Part shown: positions 1 through 10,980 of the stretch, one piece after another
Layout of the letters: every line of letters starts with the position of its first letter
How positions within the stretch are numbered: the first letter of the stretch is position 1
Assembly: GCA_022496805.1 (NCBI GenBank)
Contig: CM040107.1
Location: 13,689,501-13,753,500, forward strand
From: Pohlia nutans
Taxonomy: Eukaryota; Streptophyta; Bryopsida; Bryales; Mniaceae
Length of the DNA: 64,000 bases
Reading direction: 5' to 3'
Notes under the pieces: generated by a model
What the model was told of the DNA's origin: nothing
Seen by the model: the letters and a program-made list of their open reading frames with translations, nothing else
The model's database searches: none
Program-made: the position numbers and the translations under genes

Positions 1-740
1 GCGCCTTCATATTGCGACAGATGTTCTTGCCGGACCTCCATTTTGGGAACTCATCCGGATACGCTGGGGTAACATACGCAGCCAGGTCCACAGGAAGGTG
101 CTGATCAGTGAAGAGCCTCCTCGGTGAGATATCTTCGCGTTGGGGAAGACGGAACCCAGCATCTTCTAATTGCAACACCTCCTTCCGGGTTAGATTAGTG
201 CCGATCTTGACAGGCCAGATGTCCGGGACTTCAGGCCTAGATATAACCCACTTTCGACGGGTCCCCTTCACACATCTCTCAATATCATCTTTGCAGAAGA
301 AGAATTGCATGCATTCCGTCTTGTTCTTCCGATAATTATTCATCATGCTCGTGTACGTTGGTGCAGCAGTGCTCTTTCCATCCTGAACTATACGAGCTGT
401 ACACTTCTTCTTCGTCACAGCTTGTTGGGCAAAGAACACCTTTGCGGATTTAGGTGGCAGTCGAGCGATATGTCATTCAGTTTCGTCGCAGGCGATTTCT
501 TGAACTGCAGTAACGTGGTGCGCCTTCCCCGTAGGAGTGGCGGCGGTCATCTGTCTTGGAACTTCTGGGACGAGAGAGTCGGTCGGAGAGGCTTGTAGTG
601 AAGTAGGAGAATCAATGATTACGGTTGAGGTCCTACTAGACCTCGTTTGCACACGTGGGCACGAGATAGATATCTTATCAGGCCTATGCAAGTCGAATTC
701 GGAACCAAGTGGAACGTCAGCCTTTCGCTTCAATGACACG
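1..740 (-). pseudogene. Mutator-like transposase, C-terminal part (copy 2)
   Basis: Reading the minus strand gives a protein collinear with the tail of the better transposase copy at 46.6-50.3 kb. Shared blocks include QAVTKKKC, PTYTS, CKDDIERCVKGTRRKWV, PDIWPVKIGT and ISPRRLF. The C-terminal SWIM zinc finger of that copy would lie beyond the window edge. The frame is cut by a TGA at about 473-475 where the other copy has Trp (KEWHIA against a stop followed by HIA). That is one G-to-A change. The 5' end fades into GTG-rich repeats near 740. This is a relic of the same DNA transposon family, not an active gene. The homology between the two copies is seen directly; the Mutator label rests on the longer copy. 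Confidence 0.7.
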
Positions 741-1030
741 TGACGAGTGGTGCGTGACGAGTACGAGTGGTGCGTGTGGTGTGAGACGAGTGGTGCGTGA
801 CGGAGTACGAGTTGTGCATGACGAGTCCTATGGAGTCTCGGGGTGTGTACGTGGCGAGAGGGACAGTGGGAGTCGAGTGGTGACGGTGCGTGACGGTGCG
901 TCCCGGGGTGTCTACGTACGAGGGGTGCGTGGCGAATAGGACAGTGGGAGTCCCATGGAGTCCCGGGGTGGTGCGTGCCTCGGGAGGGAGCCAGCTCGTT
1001 ACCGAGCTCGTGGTGGCAACTCGTCATTAC
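735..1030. repeat. Degenerate GTGGTGCGTGACGAGT minisatellite
   Basis: The words gacgagtggtgcgtg, gacggtgcgtg and gtgggagtc recur irregularly over about 300 bp. Long frames read through it on both strands give only His/Arg- or Val/Arg-rich low-complexity protein, so they are not taken as genes. Confidence 0.6.
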
Positions 1031-1250
1031 GACCCGGCTCCTGACCGCGCAAACTGTCCCATTTTGTTGTGACTTGCCCCATTCCTTCTCGTAATCTCAG
1101 ACATTTCTCGAGCTAAGTGTGAGTTCCAACTGATTTCTCGAGCCAAGTGTGACTTTGCTCCCCACGTCGTGACAAGTCAAAAAACGCACTTGGATGGGAG
1201 AGGCACCAGCACCATGTCCCACCACTCTGTTTCTTTTATGTCCCACCACA

Positions 1251-1605
1251 GGTATTTTCAAGACCTTTCTAACGGTATATTACACGCCCTACAATTCCTA
1301 AAATTTCAGTCGTAAATCAAAAAAGAAAAATCTGCAGTCACTATGCGAGCCAGCTCGTTACCAAGTCTCCAGCGGCCGCTCGGTACCGAGCTGCTCCATT
1401 TGACGACTGCAGATTTGATTTTTTGCTCCAAACGATTGCAGATTTGTTTTTTTTACATTTTCGACTGCAATTTTAATCATTTAGGGGCGTGTAATATACC
1501 GTTGGAAAGGTATTTTCAAGACCTTTCCAACGGTATATTACACGCCCTGAAATTCCTAAAATTGCAGTCAAAAATCAAACAAGAAAAATCTGCAGTCGCT
1601 ATGCG
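1251..1605. repeat. Folded repeat: direct copy plus inverted arms
   Basis: A block of about 95 bp starting ggtattttcaag and containing ttacacgccct occurs at 1251-1345 and again at 1509-1602 (direct repeat). The second block is also the right arm of an imperfect palindrome whose left arm is about 1434-1510 (ending gcgtgtaatataccgttgg). This looks like the end of a fold-back element or MITE. No target duplication was identified. From 1030 to 1250 nothing is seen except a short repeated tctcgag(c/t)(c/t)aagtgtga. Confidence 0.6.
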
Positions 1606-1701
1606 ACTACAAATCAGGGTGGTCAAAAGAACCGCAGCCGATTTTGGCTCCGGTTCTTTTCGACCATGTTTTCTGATACTATAGTAATTTAAATTATAAT
1701 T

Positions 1702-3770
1702 TTGATTGTTTTTTCTTGGGTCACCGTTGTACAGCTTGAGGACTCTGTCGCGGCTGAGGTCATATACACCCTTCACTTCGATGACATTCAGATTGACTGG
1801 GAAGCCCGTCCTGACTTGGATGAAATCAACCAATACGTTGAGAAATGGAGAATCCTTGTCTGGGATCGAGCATTCTACTTTATACTCAAAAAGGCCAATG
1901 GCTACTCTAGAATAAGTGCCTTCAAAGACCAAGAGGGGACCTCAAATGCCATCAAACGACTCCTGTACAGGTTTGCAATCTACAAATACCTTCCCATTTC
2001 ACAAATTCATTTCACTCTACAATTGCACTACTCTACCTGTGTATTAAAACATTTTGCTTTTGTACTTACAGGTACTTCAATCGCAAACTCCTTGGTAAGG
2101 GTGCGATTGATCGGAAAGCTATGCCCAAGTTTTTTGGTGCATGGATTGACAAGGCAATGCCATCATACGTTTTCACACCAAATCAACTACGATTGTTTAA
2201 GCTTCCTGAGCTACTAGCCTCGCCTTGGTACCTAGAATGCGCAAAGAATTACTCAAAGCTCGCTTCGAACAAGTATGCACGGAATCTTGCCAAAGGTGAT
2301 GATTCTTAACAAATCGCTTATTGCTCTTGGGGAGCAGAAATTGAAGGAGGGCACAGCTCCAGCTGCTTGGGTTGATATACTAAACTTTGCTAAAACGGTA
2401 CGTATACATCTCTATACTATTTTATCATTAATCCGCATTATGCATTTCATCTAATTCTGATTTCTAATTCTAGAACATAGCCAATCACAATAAAATAATC
2501 TTCACCTTCAAGAGTATTCCACCTTATTCCAAGAAACTATTCATGATTTGAGCCCATTAACATCTACTCTGAGACCATAAAAGTGTTAATAAAGACCTCA
2601 AAAGGAAGTAGCAAGAATACCTTGTACAAGTTGAAAAGTATTTGTTTGCGCGTGACTGCACTGCTGCGTTTCAAGCTTCTTTTAATTATCAAAAACACCT
2701 GCACAAGAAGTTATATGAGCGATACTCAGGTACATCGAGGACTAAGATTAACAAATGCTATGAAAAATACGTGATTCATTATGAGTCTGTTTTTGCTTCC
2801 ACGTTCCATGCAAGAGAAACTATGTGCAGACATGTCTACCATTCAGTACTCTAAGTAAAACAGTTGCACATCGACGAAGTGTGGATCGGATACAAAACAG
2901 AATCCAACACACGAAGAGATTAGGCTCTGCCAACTTTGGCTTCAGAAACTGCAAGGTGGTCAGGTTTCTTACATGTCTTCCAAGCAATTGATGTTGTGTG
3001 TTCAACTTTACAGGTCGAGAAGATTAAGCATCGAAAACTTGGGGGACGTGTTGATTCCGATGCATGCCTAGATCTTATCATTGCAGATGTCCTCGATAAC
3101 CTCCCAGTTCCTCGCATTTCTAACCCTTCCAGGAGTGTCCCTGACTGGAACAAGGCGGACGTGGACGACTTTGTTGAGACGATATTTGCATAAACGGTCC
3201 AGCACCTATCTGACGATGGTGCAATTCTTATTTTCCTTCCTGAAAGTCCCTCCATCAGAAGGATGTTCTAGGGTGGGCTCAAGAGTACGGGTACATGCAA
3301 TACAGGGACTAGTGGGGCATAAACGAGCTTCGACTTTCCTCGTGTAGAGACCCGTAGCGCACGGTACATTATCCTACTGCCTTGTTGATTCTACTTTGCG
3401 TCTCGCTTTGCGTATTCATTGCTATAGTCACTTGTCATTGAATTCTCCCTACATCTGCAATCTCGCAGGTTTTGGATTCTACTGTTTGTCAGGCACAAAC
3501 TGAAGGACACCGCCGTTCACTCTAGTTTCAAGCTCCGCATCATTCCTGAGGTTCGTGACGCTGGTATCGACCTGGACGAAGATGACCTCCTGCACAATTT
3601 TTACGACAGCAAAAATGCAGCTCATGAATGGCCAGATTCCATGGAGAGGGGCACGAGAGAAAGATCCTCGGTTCTTGCAAATTCTTGAGGAGGCTTCTAT
3701 AGATCCTGGAGACGTGGTCCTTGATTACAACGCCTCCACTGGTGAGTATTACTGAATGTTAGAATGCAAC
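1702..3770 (+). pseudogene. Methyltransferase-like gene, decayed copy A
   Basis: The N-terminal exon encodes EKWRILVWDRAFYF and ends at a GT donor near 1972. An acceptor near 2070 rejoins the frame cleanly (RLLYR to YFNRKLLG), and KFFGAWIDKAMP follows. From 2620 to 3190 one frame continues with two stops and reaches LDLIIADV...VPDWNKADVDDF. After a stop it goes on to DDGAILIFLPE. This is the motif IV region of beta-class amino-methyltransferases. An exon after about 3471 carries REKDPRFLQILEEAS and then GDVVLDYNASTG, which matches motif I. It stops at a GTGAGT donor, and the last exon is missing. The order IV then I is that of beta-class DNA N4/N6 methyltransferases. The catalytic DPPY tetrapeptide is not recognisable (ADVLDN). 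At least four stops and a frameshift make it a pseudogene. It is paralogous to the gene at 54.4-57.0 kb. Confidence 0.6.
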
Positions 3771-4106
3771 AACAGAAGAGAATCCCGTAGCACACGCATC
3801 GATTGAAACACGTGATTGAATGACCCTCAATAACCCTCTACCCTTTAAGACCATGCCATGCACTCACTACCCCATTCTACTCCATGTATGCCACCACACC
3901 CCTAAACCCCGAGATCCTAATCCCGCGGCTACACGCGGAAATAGGGAACCCTAACCCCACGGAAGTAGGTCCAGTAACTGAAAAAAAACCACAAAATACC
4001 TTACGATCATACTAAATTCTCGGTCATAGGACCCACTTTCCATACTAAACCCATTCAAAAATCATGAAATTTTACTGCTCACCGCTCACTGCTCACCGCT
4101 CACCGC
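3771..4106. other. No gene seen; CTCACCG/CTCACTG microsatellite at its end
   Basis: AT-rich stretch without a credible frame. At 4073-4118 the heptamers ctcaccg and ctcactg alternate. A related ctccgct/ctcaccgct run lies at 59.84-59.88 kb. This is also where gypsy-1 stops: no 3' LTR resembling its 5' LTR follows. Confidence 0.5.
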
Positions 4107-5034
4107 TCACTGCTCACAGAATAGCATTCCTGTATACTCCTGGTCAGTGCTAGGAAAATACGATTCAAGGAATGAGTCCAATACCTCGGCTGAAGGGCAG
4201 ATCGTGGTCTTCGTGGTCTGCATCGTCTTGATGTCGCTGGCTATCAAGTTGAACATCCATGTCGCCCAGTCCCATTGCATGGCGCGGTCGATCAGTGACT
4301 CGACTGTGCACAGGACGTCGAGCATTTCCTTGCAGATGTAGGTCGTCTTGTGTTTGAACCCGAGGCCTTGAATGAATGCCGTCAGTCGCCTGTGGTGTTC
4401 GGGTTTGCTGTGGCAGATGCTGTAGCCCTCAACAATTTTGCCGGCATCAGAATACTCTTCGAACCGACCCGGTGGGTACTCAGTAGGGTCAATCGGCTGT
4501 ATAGTAATGCCAAATGGGAGTTTCAAGACTTCGTGGACGACAGTCGGGTCGATCGGCGGCCATAAATACGGCGGCTTTTCTAGGGTTTGACCGGTCGGGT
4601 TGACTAGTCGGGTCGACCAGTCGAGTCGACCGACCGTGACTAGGTCGGGTTGGGTCGGCTGCTGTCGGCTTGGCTTGTCTTCGTTCTGTTCTAGTGTAGA
4701 CCTAATCTCTGATTTGCTAGTGAGTCGACTAGTCAAATCGGTAGGGGTTCTATCACCTAGGACTCGGTAGGGTTTGAGTTTGTTGTCGTGGACTACTACC
4801 GGGTCGGGGTCAGAGTGCTGAAGGCTGACTAGTAGTAGTGTGTTGTTGGGGACGGCATACTGGACGTGATACGGGCCGAACCATTTACTATGAAGTTTAC
4901 CGGCATGGAGATTTGTACCTTTCGGGTGCCATAGGACGTAGTCACCTACGTTGTATGGAGTCGACTGGCCTAGGGTCTGGGCCCATTATGGTCGGTTCCA
5001 CTGTTTCGCGCCATGGTGGGTGGCTGCTGCCGGT
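4107..5034 (-). pseudogene. Gypsy-1 integrase C-terminal end (GPY/F) fused to an extra module
   Basis: An open frame runs from about 4957 to 4107 on the minus strand. It starts with NVGDYVLWHP and KWFGPYHVQY, the GPY/F module typical of Ty3/gypsy integrase C-termini. It then continues in frame for about 200 residues that are not integrase: a polar linker, then PPYLWPP, VVHEVLKLPFGIT and a Leu-rich tail. A related module with the pattern LPxGxT...YxS follows the gypsy-2 pol region (25.8-26.2 kb), so it seems to be a standing 3' domain of this lineage. Upstream of 4957 the frame is shifted relative to the part ending at 5034. No start codon of its own is expected inside a polyprotein. Confidence 0.6.
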
Positions 5035-6716
5035 CAGGTCTTGTCTAATTTCTCGAGGTCGGCAACACGGGCTGCTAGCACTCGCCTGGGAGCGGAGTCG
5101 GTAGCTGATGTCGACTGTTGGGTCGGGATAATGTATTTGGTTGGCATTAATGGTGTGAGAACACCCTTGTATGCCGTCCGGTAAGCAAAGAGGACCGTGT
5201 GGAGCTGTAAGTCCCGGTCGGTCCGATTCTCGTTGACTAGCTTCTGTAGCATCCGGACTAAGGCAAAGATGTCTATGAACTCCTTGAATAGGGATCTGGC
5301 ACTGGCTCTGAGACTAGGGCTGAGATTTGCGTTCAGCTTCAACATCTTGGGGTCGGTAGAGGTACCGACGTTGACATGGTCGAGTCGATTCTCCTCATTG
5401 TGATTCCAATAGGCAATGTCCATGAATCGCAGCTTGTCTTGTATAGGTGTCTTGTCTACCAACATTGTTCCTGGTCTATGTTGAATACCCTGGTGTCTAG
5501 TGGTACTAGTCGATTTTGTCCTAGTCTGGTCGACTGTCGAATCAGTCGCTAGGTGGTTCCAGTCGATTGTGTCCAGTGTATGAAGGGTCGGGTCGCAGGC
5601 CATCAAGATTTCCTCCTCCTCATCGGTGATACCTTCCGCGAAGTTGTAACATACTAGAGCATGTGGTGTAACCGCCTCATATCCTAACTGTCCATTTATC
5701 TTGACGGTCTTGACGGTGCCGTTGCCCATGATCTGCACCTCGTTGTTGCCCCAGTTGTGTATGACTTTGGCATGTCGAAGCCAGGGTCGACCGAGTAATA
5801 ACCGGTAGTCAGACTTGACTGTCGAGCAGTCGATAACTATAAGCGTGACTATGTAGGGGATGCCATGAATATGAATTTTGACATCTCTGATCAATCCATT
5901 GGGCTATGCTATAGTGCCGTCGGCCGTCTTGAGGTTGAATAGTGCGGGCGAGGGCTTGGACAGTCCCAGGCGTCTGCGTTCATCTTCGGTGATCACATTG
6001 ACGCCGGATCCGCCATCGATCAGAACGTCGTCTACCAAGTTTTTGCCGACTGAGACTGTGATGACCGGCATGTGTTTGTCGATGAATGCTACAGCGGCGA
6101 TCGTCACCTCCGCCAAAGTCGAGTAGAGTGACTCTGGAGTCGACCCTGGGTCTGGATGAGTCGGTCGATTCTGAACAAGTGTAGTGAGGGTCAGTGATAA
6201 CTGTAGTAAGTCGCGGATGGACACCTGCAATTTGCAGTTTTGTAGTTGATCGAGGACTTGCTGCTGGATGGTGCCAAATGCGATGCTGCCCTGGTCGACT
6301 GTGGCTTGACTCTGTTGGTCTAGGTCCTCTCGAAGGGTGATCGTTTGTTGCCGTAATGCATCCGCGTCCGAGTCGAGTGAGGGCAAGTCCTCAGTCAACT
6401 TTGGGTCTTTAGTGGAAGTCGGCGTTTCCAACTCGGCTTGGAGTTGACGAACTTCCTGTATCATTTGATCACGTAGTAGTTCTTGGGCAGTCCAGTCGGT
6501 CATCTCCGTGGTCTCGTCAGGAGTCCACTGGTCGGGGGTCGACTGGCTTCTGGTAATCGCTGCGACCGTCAGAACACCAACCGTAGTGTTCGGTAGTTCT
6601 TCAATGACTAGTGACGACATGTTGGGCTTAGTTTCAATCTGCTGATTAAGGAATTTGACGACCTTCGGATCCTTCAGTAGGGGACACATGTGTGTCGGAT
6701 GGTGCAAAGAGAACAA
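5034..6716 (-). pseudogene. Gypsy-1 pol: protease, linker, then a jump to integrase (internal deletion)
   Basis: The minus strand encodes a Gln-rich spacer and then the retropepsin site VLIDGGSGVNVI near 6000. A TAG stop follows (near 5895), and then the rest of the protease fold with LLLGRPWL. The frame continues to the reverse transcriptase approach SPSLRASARSLFKEFIDIFA. It then passes directly into LQLHTVLFAYRTAYK, a segment normally found near the end of a gypsy integrase. Reverse transcriptase, RNase H and most of integrase, expected to span about 2.5 kb, are therefore missing. The element could not replicate on its own. The same protease region exists in gypsy-2 at 28.1-28.5 kb. Confidence 0.75.
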
Positions 6717-7663
6717 GGGAATATCCGTCGTGGTGTGTTATCCCGGGGCGGTCGACCCCTTGATTCGGAGGTAGTCGACACTGGTGTGGCTGCTACTACC
6801 GGGACTGTCGTATTAGCCGCTGTACGCCTTTTTCCAATCTCGCTCTCTCGGTTAAACCAGCAATCGCGTTCGAGATGGCCTGGCTTGTTGCATCGGTTGC
6901 AAAATGCTTGTTTGGTAGTCTCAGCTCGCTCGGTAGTCTCGGTTCGCTCGGTAGTCTCGGTTCACTCGGTAGTCTCGGCTCGCTCGGTAGTCTCGGATTG
7001 CTCGGTAGAGGTCGAGTCGGGTTCCTTAGGTAGTCCGCTTTCTGCTAGCTTAGCCGATTTCTTGGCCTCGGCTAGTGTTGATCTCGGTAGTCCGACTGTG
7101 GCTACCTGCAGATACTTCAACAAACCAGCTCGGAAATTGCTTAGTAGGAAATTATCAGTCGGGATGTCCTCAAACTGGCTGGCTAGTTTCATCATCCGTT
7201 CGTAGTAATCGTCAACCGACTCTTTGGCATCCTGTTTCATACTGCGGAAACGTAGGTAAGCTTGGTCGTCGTTGTCGATCTCCTGATAGCGGTGTTTGAA
7301 GGCATCGAGAATTTCTTGTAAGTCTTGGTGTGGGTAGGACGTTCTTTGAGTCAAGAACCAATTATAGTTAGCCGCATCGACTAGCGAATGTCCAAATAAG
7401 GCTATAATAATAGCTGCATCAGTTGCGCCATTCAAAGTAAGGGCATTGAGAAATCGATGGACATGAGTAATGGCACACTTTCCTTCCTTGTAGGTGGGCA
7501 TGGCTACCGGTTTCCGAGCAGTCGTCCGAGTCGGGTGTGTTGCTGCTGGGTAGGAAGGCTGCTGCTGAATCAGGGTTGCAGGTACCGAACAGTCTATCGA
7601 CCGAGGGTTGTATAGTGCACATTGTTCGAGAAGGTGACCATAGCCACCATAAGATGCACACAT
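6717..7663 (-). pseudogene. Gypsy-1 gag: capsid region and CCHC zinc knuckle
   Basis: A retrotransposon gag domain runs through KHRYQEIDNDDQAYLRFRSM, KESVDDYYERM and FLLSNFRAGLLKYLQVA, all typical of plant gypsy gag. A linker of tandem ETTERA-type repeats (DNA word ggtagtctcggctcgctc, about 6917-7000) leads to CNRCNKPGHLERDC, a CX2CX4HX4C nucleic-acid-binding knuckle at about 6868-6907. The frame is cut once inside the linker by TGA where neighbouring repeats have CGA, a CpG-type change. Downstream comes the protease segment. The gag of gypsy-2 (37.2-38.7 kb) is a diverged homologue. Confidence 0.75.
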
Positions 7664-8875
7664 AGGTATGGTGGGTTGGTACTGGTTGACAGTCGGTAGG
7701 ACTCATGGCTGGGAAGCTACCGATCGACTGTACGGGTTCTGTAGTAGGGGCCTGGTATGTGCCTTTGAAAACGATGGTTGGTTGATAGGTTGAATCATAG
7801 GAATGCCTATTGCGGGCCGAGTTTGGTAATTAGGTGGTAGACTAGTCCGAGGGATCGACACTCTGGGAGTGGTGGTTTGGGCTACCCTCGACTGATCTAG
7901 GTATAGAATATTCGGCTCATAAGTATGAGTGTGAATATTCGGGAGAGTGGCTGGAGTTACAACCTGGTCGACTCGTTAGTTAGATTGATAGATCTGTCTG
8001 ATCCTATCGACTAGGTCATTATCCAAGCCGTCTATGCTAGTCGGATATTGGTTGTCGGTACTAGATGTCTCGAATCGACTATTCATTTGACCAGGAGAAC
8101 TGGATTCCTGGTGAAATGTAGTCGACTGGTCTGGTCGACCTGGTGGAGATTCCAAGTGTAGTTTCTCAGACTTCGGGTTCTGGCTTGATAAGAGACTGGC
8201 AAGGCGGGAGTCTAATTCGTCCCTACTACGACGTAGTTGATTTATCTCTAACTGTCGTTGATGGGAAATGATGGTAGGGTCGGTAGTGTACCTTACTAGT
8301 CTTTGATACGCACTGGAAGGTCGTTCCGGTAAGTCAAGTGGGTCGTCGGGGATCCTTCGTGGAGAAGACGGGTTGGACATCGTCTGGAACGCCACCGTCG
8401 GGTCGGTAAACTGATGAGCCGTGGTATACATGGTCGGTAGTATAGCCAGGGGTCGGGTCGGGAGAGTTGGAATGCCTTGTGCCATTGGTATAGAAGTTTC
8501 GTGAAAAATGGTACCTTCCGGGGTATCCATCATTCCTTGTGTGAACTCCATGTAGTGTTGTAAGGACGGGTCGGTAGAGGTCGATGCTGCGACTTGCCGC
8601 CGAATCTCGTATGTCAGTACGGGATCCATTTCCGTGGTAGTATCGTGTACTACTGTCGGTGGGATGGTCTCTGACTGTAAGTTTCGCCACTCTCTGTGCA
8701 AACGGGTGTTAGAGAACTGGTCGGTAGTTACTTCTAGTGGTAAGGTAGAACCGGTAGCTTGTGTACACGGTCGTTCCCTACTAGTGACGCGGCAGTTATC
8801 TGATCTAGATCTGAATATGAGATTTAGATCTGACTCTGCTAGGTAGGTCGGGCTCTGAGATCTGTTTGGCTAGTC
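7664..8875 (-). pseudogene. Gypsy-1 gag N-terminal region
   Basis: A polar Pro/Thr-rich frame covers about 7976-8870 (minus). It contains LTYEIRRQVAASTSTDPS, DDPLDLPERPSSAYQRLV and a Glu/Arg-rich stretch with ISHQRQLEINQLRRSRDELD that could form a coiled coil. A close copy of the first part lies in gypsy-3 at 34.83-35.29 kb. I found no ATG at the 5' end: the frame stays open to a TAG near 8875, so the initiator is either lost or lies outside this frame. From 7664 to 7975 the coding frame is broken. The assignment rests on position upstream of the capsid domain and on the second copy. Confidence 0.55.
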
Positions 8876-9560
8876 TTTTGTGCTGGCCTAGTCGGTTGCT
8901 CTTTGGCACCGTAAGCCTTGTTCACAGACTGCTCTTTACAGATTTTTGGTCAGTAGCATTATCGACTGTTGACTACCCTGGTCGACTGTCATACACAATG
9001 ATCCAAGGCTCTTTCTGGCTACTGGGGCTCTGGACTTTTTTTCAAGACATATGATTTTGATGTAGGAAGCAGATGACTGCTGTTTCCCAGGGACGTATAG
9101 CGCCTAGCGATAGTCGACAGGATCGACTAGCATCTAGATCTGGATCTGGGTCGACTAGGATCTGGATCTGGGTCGACTAGGATCTGGATTTGGGTCTAGA
9201 TCTAGATGTGAATCTAACTAGGTAGGTTGGGCTCTGAGATCTGTTTGGCTAGTCTTTTCTACTGGCCTAGTCGGTTGCTCTTTGGCACCGTAAGCCTTAT
9301 TCACAGACTGCTCTTACAAATTCCTGGTCAGTAGCATTATCGACTGTTGACTACCCTAGTCGACTGTCACATTCAATGATCTCCGAGGCTCTTTCCGGCT
9401 ACTCGGGCTCTGGATTTTTCTCAAGACTTATGATTTTCGTGTAAGAAGCAGATGGCTGTTGTTTCCCACGGACGTATAGCGCCTAGCGATAGTCGACAGG
9501 ATCGACTAGGATCTAGATCTGGATATGGATCTAGATCTAGATCTGGATCTGACTAGCCCA
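8836..9560. repeat. Gypsy-1 5' leader with a tandem duplication and ctagatctggatctg repeats
   Basis: A block starting ctaggtaggtcgggctctg near 8838 and ending with gcgcctagcgatagtcgaca is repeated about 380 bp further on (from near 9218). A third copy is in gypsy-3 at 35.36-35.68 kb. Between and after the copies the words gatctagatctggatctg and gtcgactagg form short arrays. This is untranslated leader between the primer-binding site and gag. Confidence 0.65.
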
Positions 9561-9592
9561 ACAGAAAGACAGGTGTCTGAGCTGAACTTTGC

Positions 9593-9602
9593 ATGGTCGC
9601 CA
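9593..9602 (-). promoter_or_regulatory. Primer-binding site of gypsy-1
   Basis: On the element strand the sequence after the LTR is a 2 bp spacer (tt) and then TGGCGACCAT. It begins with TGG, as a site complementary to a tRNA 3' CCA should. The identical decamer with the same 2 bp spacing sits at the gypsy-2 LTR (43681-43690). The tRNA species was not determined. Confidence 0.65.
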
Positions 9603-9851
9603 AATGTTAAGCAGGTTTTTTAGGAACACTACTAGAGAGTGCGTAAAAACCAAGACAAAACCAACACACATCTGTTGAAACCAACAGAGAATGAGTTTAA
9701 CGTAGCAAACATTTAGCATCTGCACAGAACCAACAAGTTCCTGTTGATTTCTGTTGGAACCAACAAGTTCCTGTTGATTTTCCTCTTGGAACCAACAAGT
9801 TCCTGTTGATTCACTACTAGAGAGTGCGTCAAAACAAGACAGAACCAAGAC

Positions 9852-10480
9852 AGATTTTGTCGAAAAAAAAAAAATTCAAAAAAATTTGAAATGTTTTCTA
9901 GATACAAAAAAATCCCTGCATATAATACTGCAAAAAAAAATTCGAAAAAAAAGTTTTTTTTACATCGTTAAAAATATTCGAAGACTGCTGGGAAAAAAAA
10001 AACAGCTTCAGCCTTCAAGATTTTGTCGAAAAAAAAAAAAATTCAAAAAAATTTGAAATTTTTTCTAGATACAGAAAAATTCCTGCATATAATACTGCAA
10101 AAAAAAATTCGAAAAAAAAGTTTTTTTTACATCGTTAAAAATATTCGAAGACTGCTGGGAAAAAAAAAACAGCTTCAGCCTTCAAGATTTTGTCGAAAAA
10201 AAAAAAAATTTTAAAAATTTGAAATATTTTCTAGATACAGAAAAATCCCTGCATATAATACTGCAAATAAAAATTTTGAAAAAAAAGTTTTTTTTACGTC
10301 GTTAAAAATATTCAAAGACTGCTGGGGAAAAAAAATCAGCTCCAGCCTTCAAGATTTTGTCCAAAAGAATAAAAAAATAAAAAAAAACTGAAATTTTTTG
10401 TACATACAGAAAAATCCCTGTATGAAATAGTGCAAAAAAAAAATTTGAAAAAAAAAGCTTTTTGTACATGGCAAACGAAT
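9852..10480. repeat. 167 bp tandem repeat, about 3.7 copies
   Basis: Units starting gattttgtcgaaaa begin at 9852, 10019, 10186 and 10353, exactly 167 bp apart for the first three. The fourth is partial and more diverged. Each unit has poly-A and poly-T runs and the phrase gactgctggg. Lys/Phe-rich frames through the array are artefacts of the A runs. Confidence 0.9.
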
Positions 10481-10539
10481 CGGCAATGGTTAAGTTCTCT
10501 TATAATTAACAAGATAATTCTCATACTTGCATGAGCGTG

Positions 10540-10740
10540 TGTACGTGGTGTGGTGGTTTAGTAAGTGGTTGGGGTTTAGAAGGTCTTGTGTTCGAATCCG
10601 GCCGTTGGCAATTGGTCTTCGGTTAGCCATGGTGGGCCCTACGGTGGTGGGTCGGGGTTCTTGACCCGGGCAGCCCAAAATTTCCGTGCAGCCCAAAATT
10701 TCCGGGCAGCTACTTTTCCTCGGGCAGGCCAGAAAAAATG
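10540..10740 (+). other. Pol III promoter-like (SINE-like) segment inside the CACTA element
   Basis: tggtttagtaagtgg at 10554-10568 resembles a tRNA A box, and gtgttcgaatccg at 10588-10600 resembles a B box (GGTTCGAATCC). Their spacing is in the tRNA range. Downstream two copies of gcccaaaatttccg(t/g)gcag follow. The segment cannot be folded into a convincing tRNA, so a tRNA-derived SINE fragment is the likelier reading. This is a motif match only. Confidence 0.35.
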
Positions 10741-10980
10741 AATGCTAGATTAGAAACTTTTTTTATCTGTATACTTGGACATTGAAGCAACACCGAACCA
10801 AGACATTGCTGTTGATTGTGATCCGGAATCAACTATTCCTAACCCGCACACGAACCAACAGAATTTCTGTTAATTTTCTCTTACACCGGAACCCCATTTC
10901 TCTAGTAGTGGAACCAACCTTAAATGAATAAGACTACTCCGCACAAGACTATTCTATTCTAGACTAGTTTCTAGAGATTG

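Larger units (their letters stand above)
9627..10910. mobile_element. Non-autonomous CACTA (En/Spm-type) element
   Basis: It begins CACTACTAGAGA at 9627 and ends with the reverse complement at 10910. It is flanked by a 3 bp duplication GAA (9624-9626 and 10911-10913), the size expected for CACTA elements. It sits inside an LTR whose uninterrupted version is at 34.35 kb. There is no transposase frame. The contents are three ccaacaagttcctgttgatt repeats (9725-9805), a second internal copy of the terminus at 9812, the 167 bp tandem array, and a Pol III-like segment. It must have been mobilised in trans. Confidence 0.85.

Noticed and set aside
10023..10520. Lys/Phe-rich frames across the A-rich tandem array
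   Set aside because: They come from poly-A and poly-T runs of the 167 bp repeat and change frame from unit to unit.
10540..10620. A functional tRNA gene
   Set aside because: A- and B-box-like words are present, but I could not fold acceptor and anticodon stems; kept only as a SINE-like segment.
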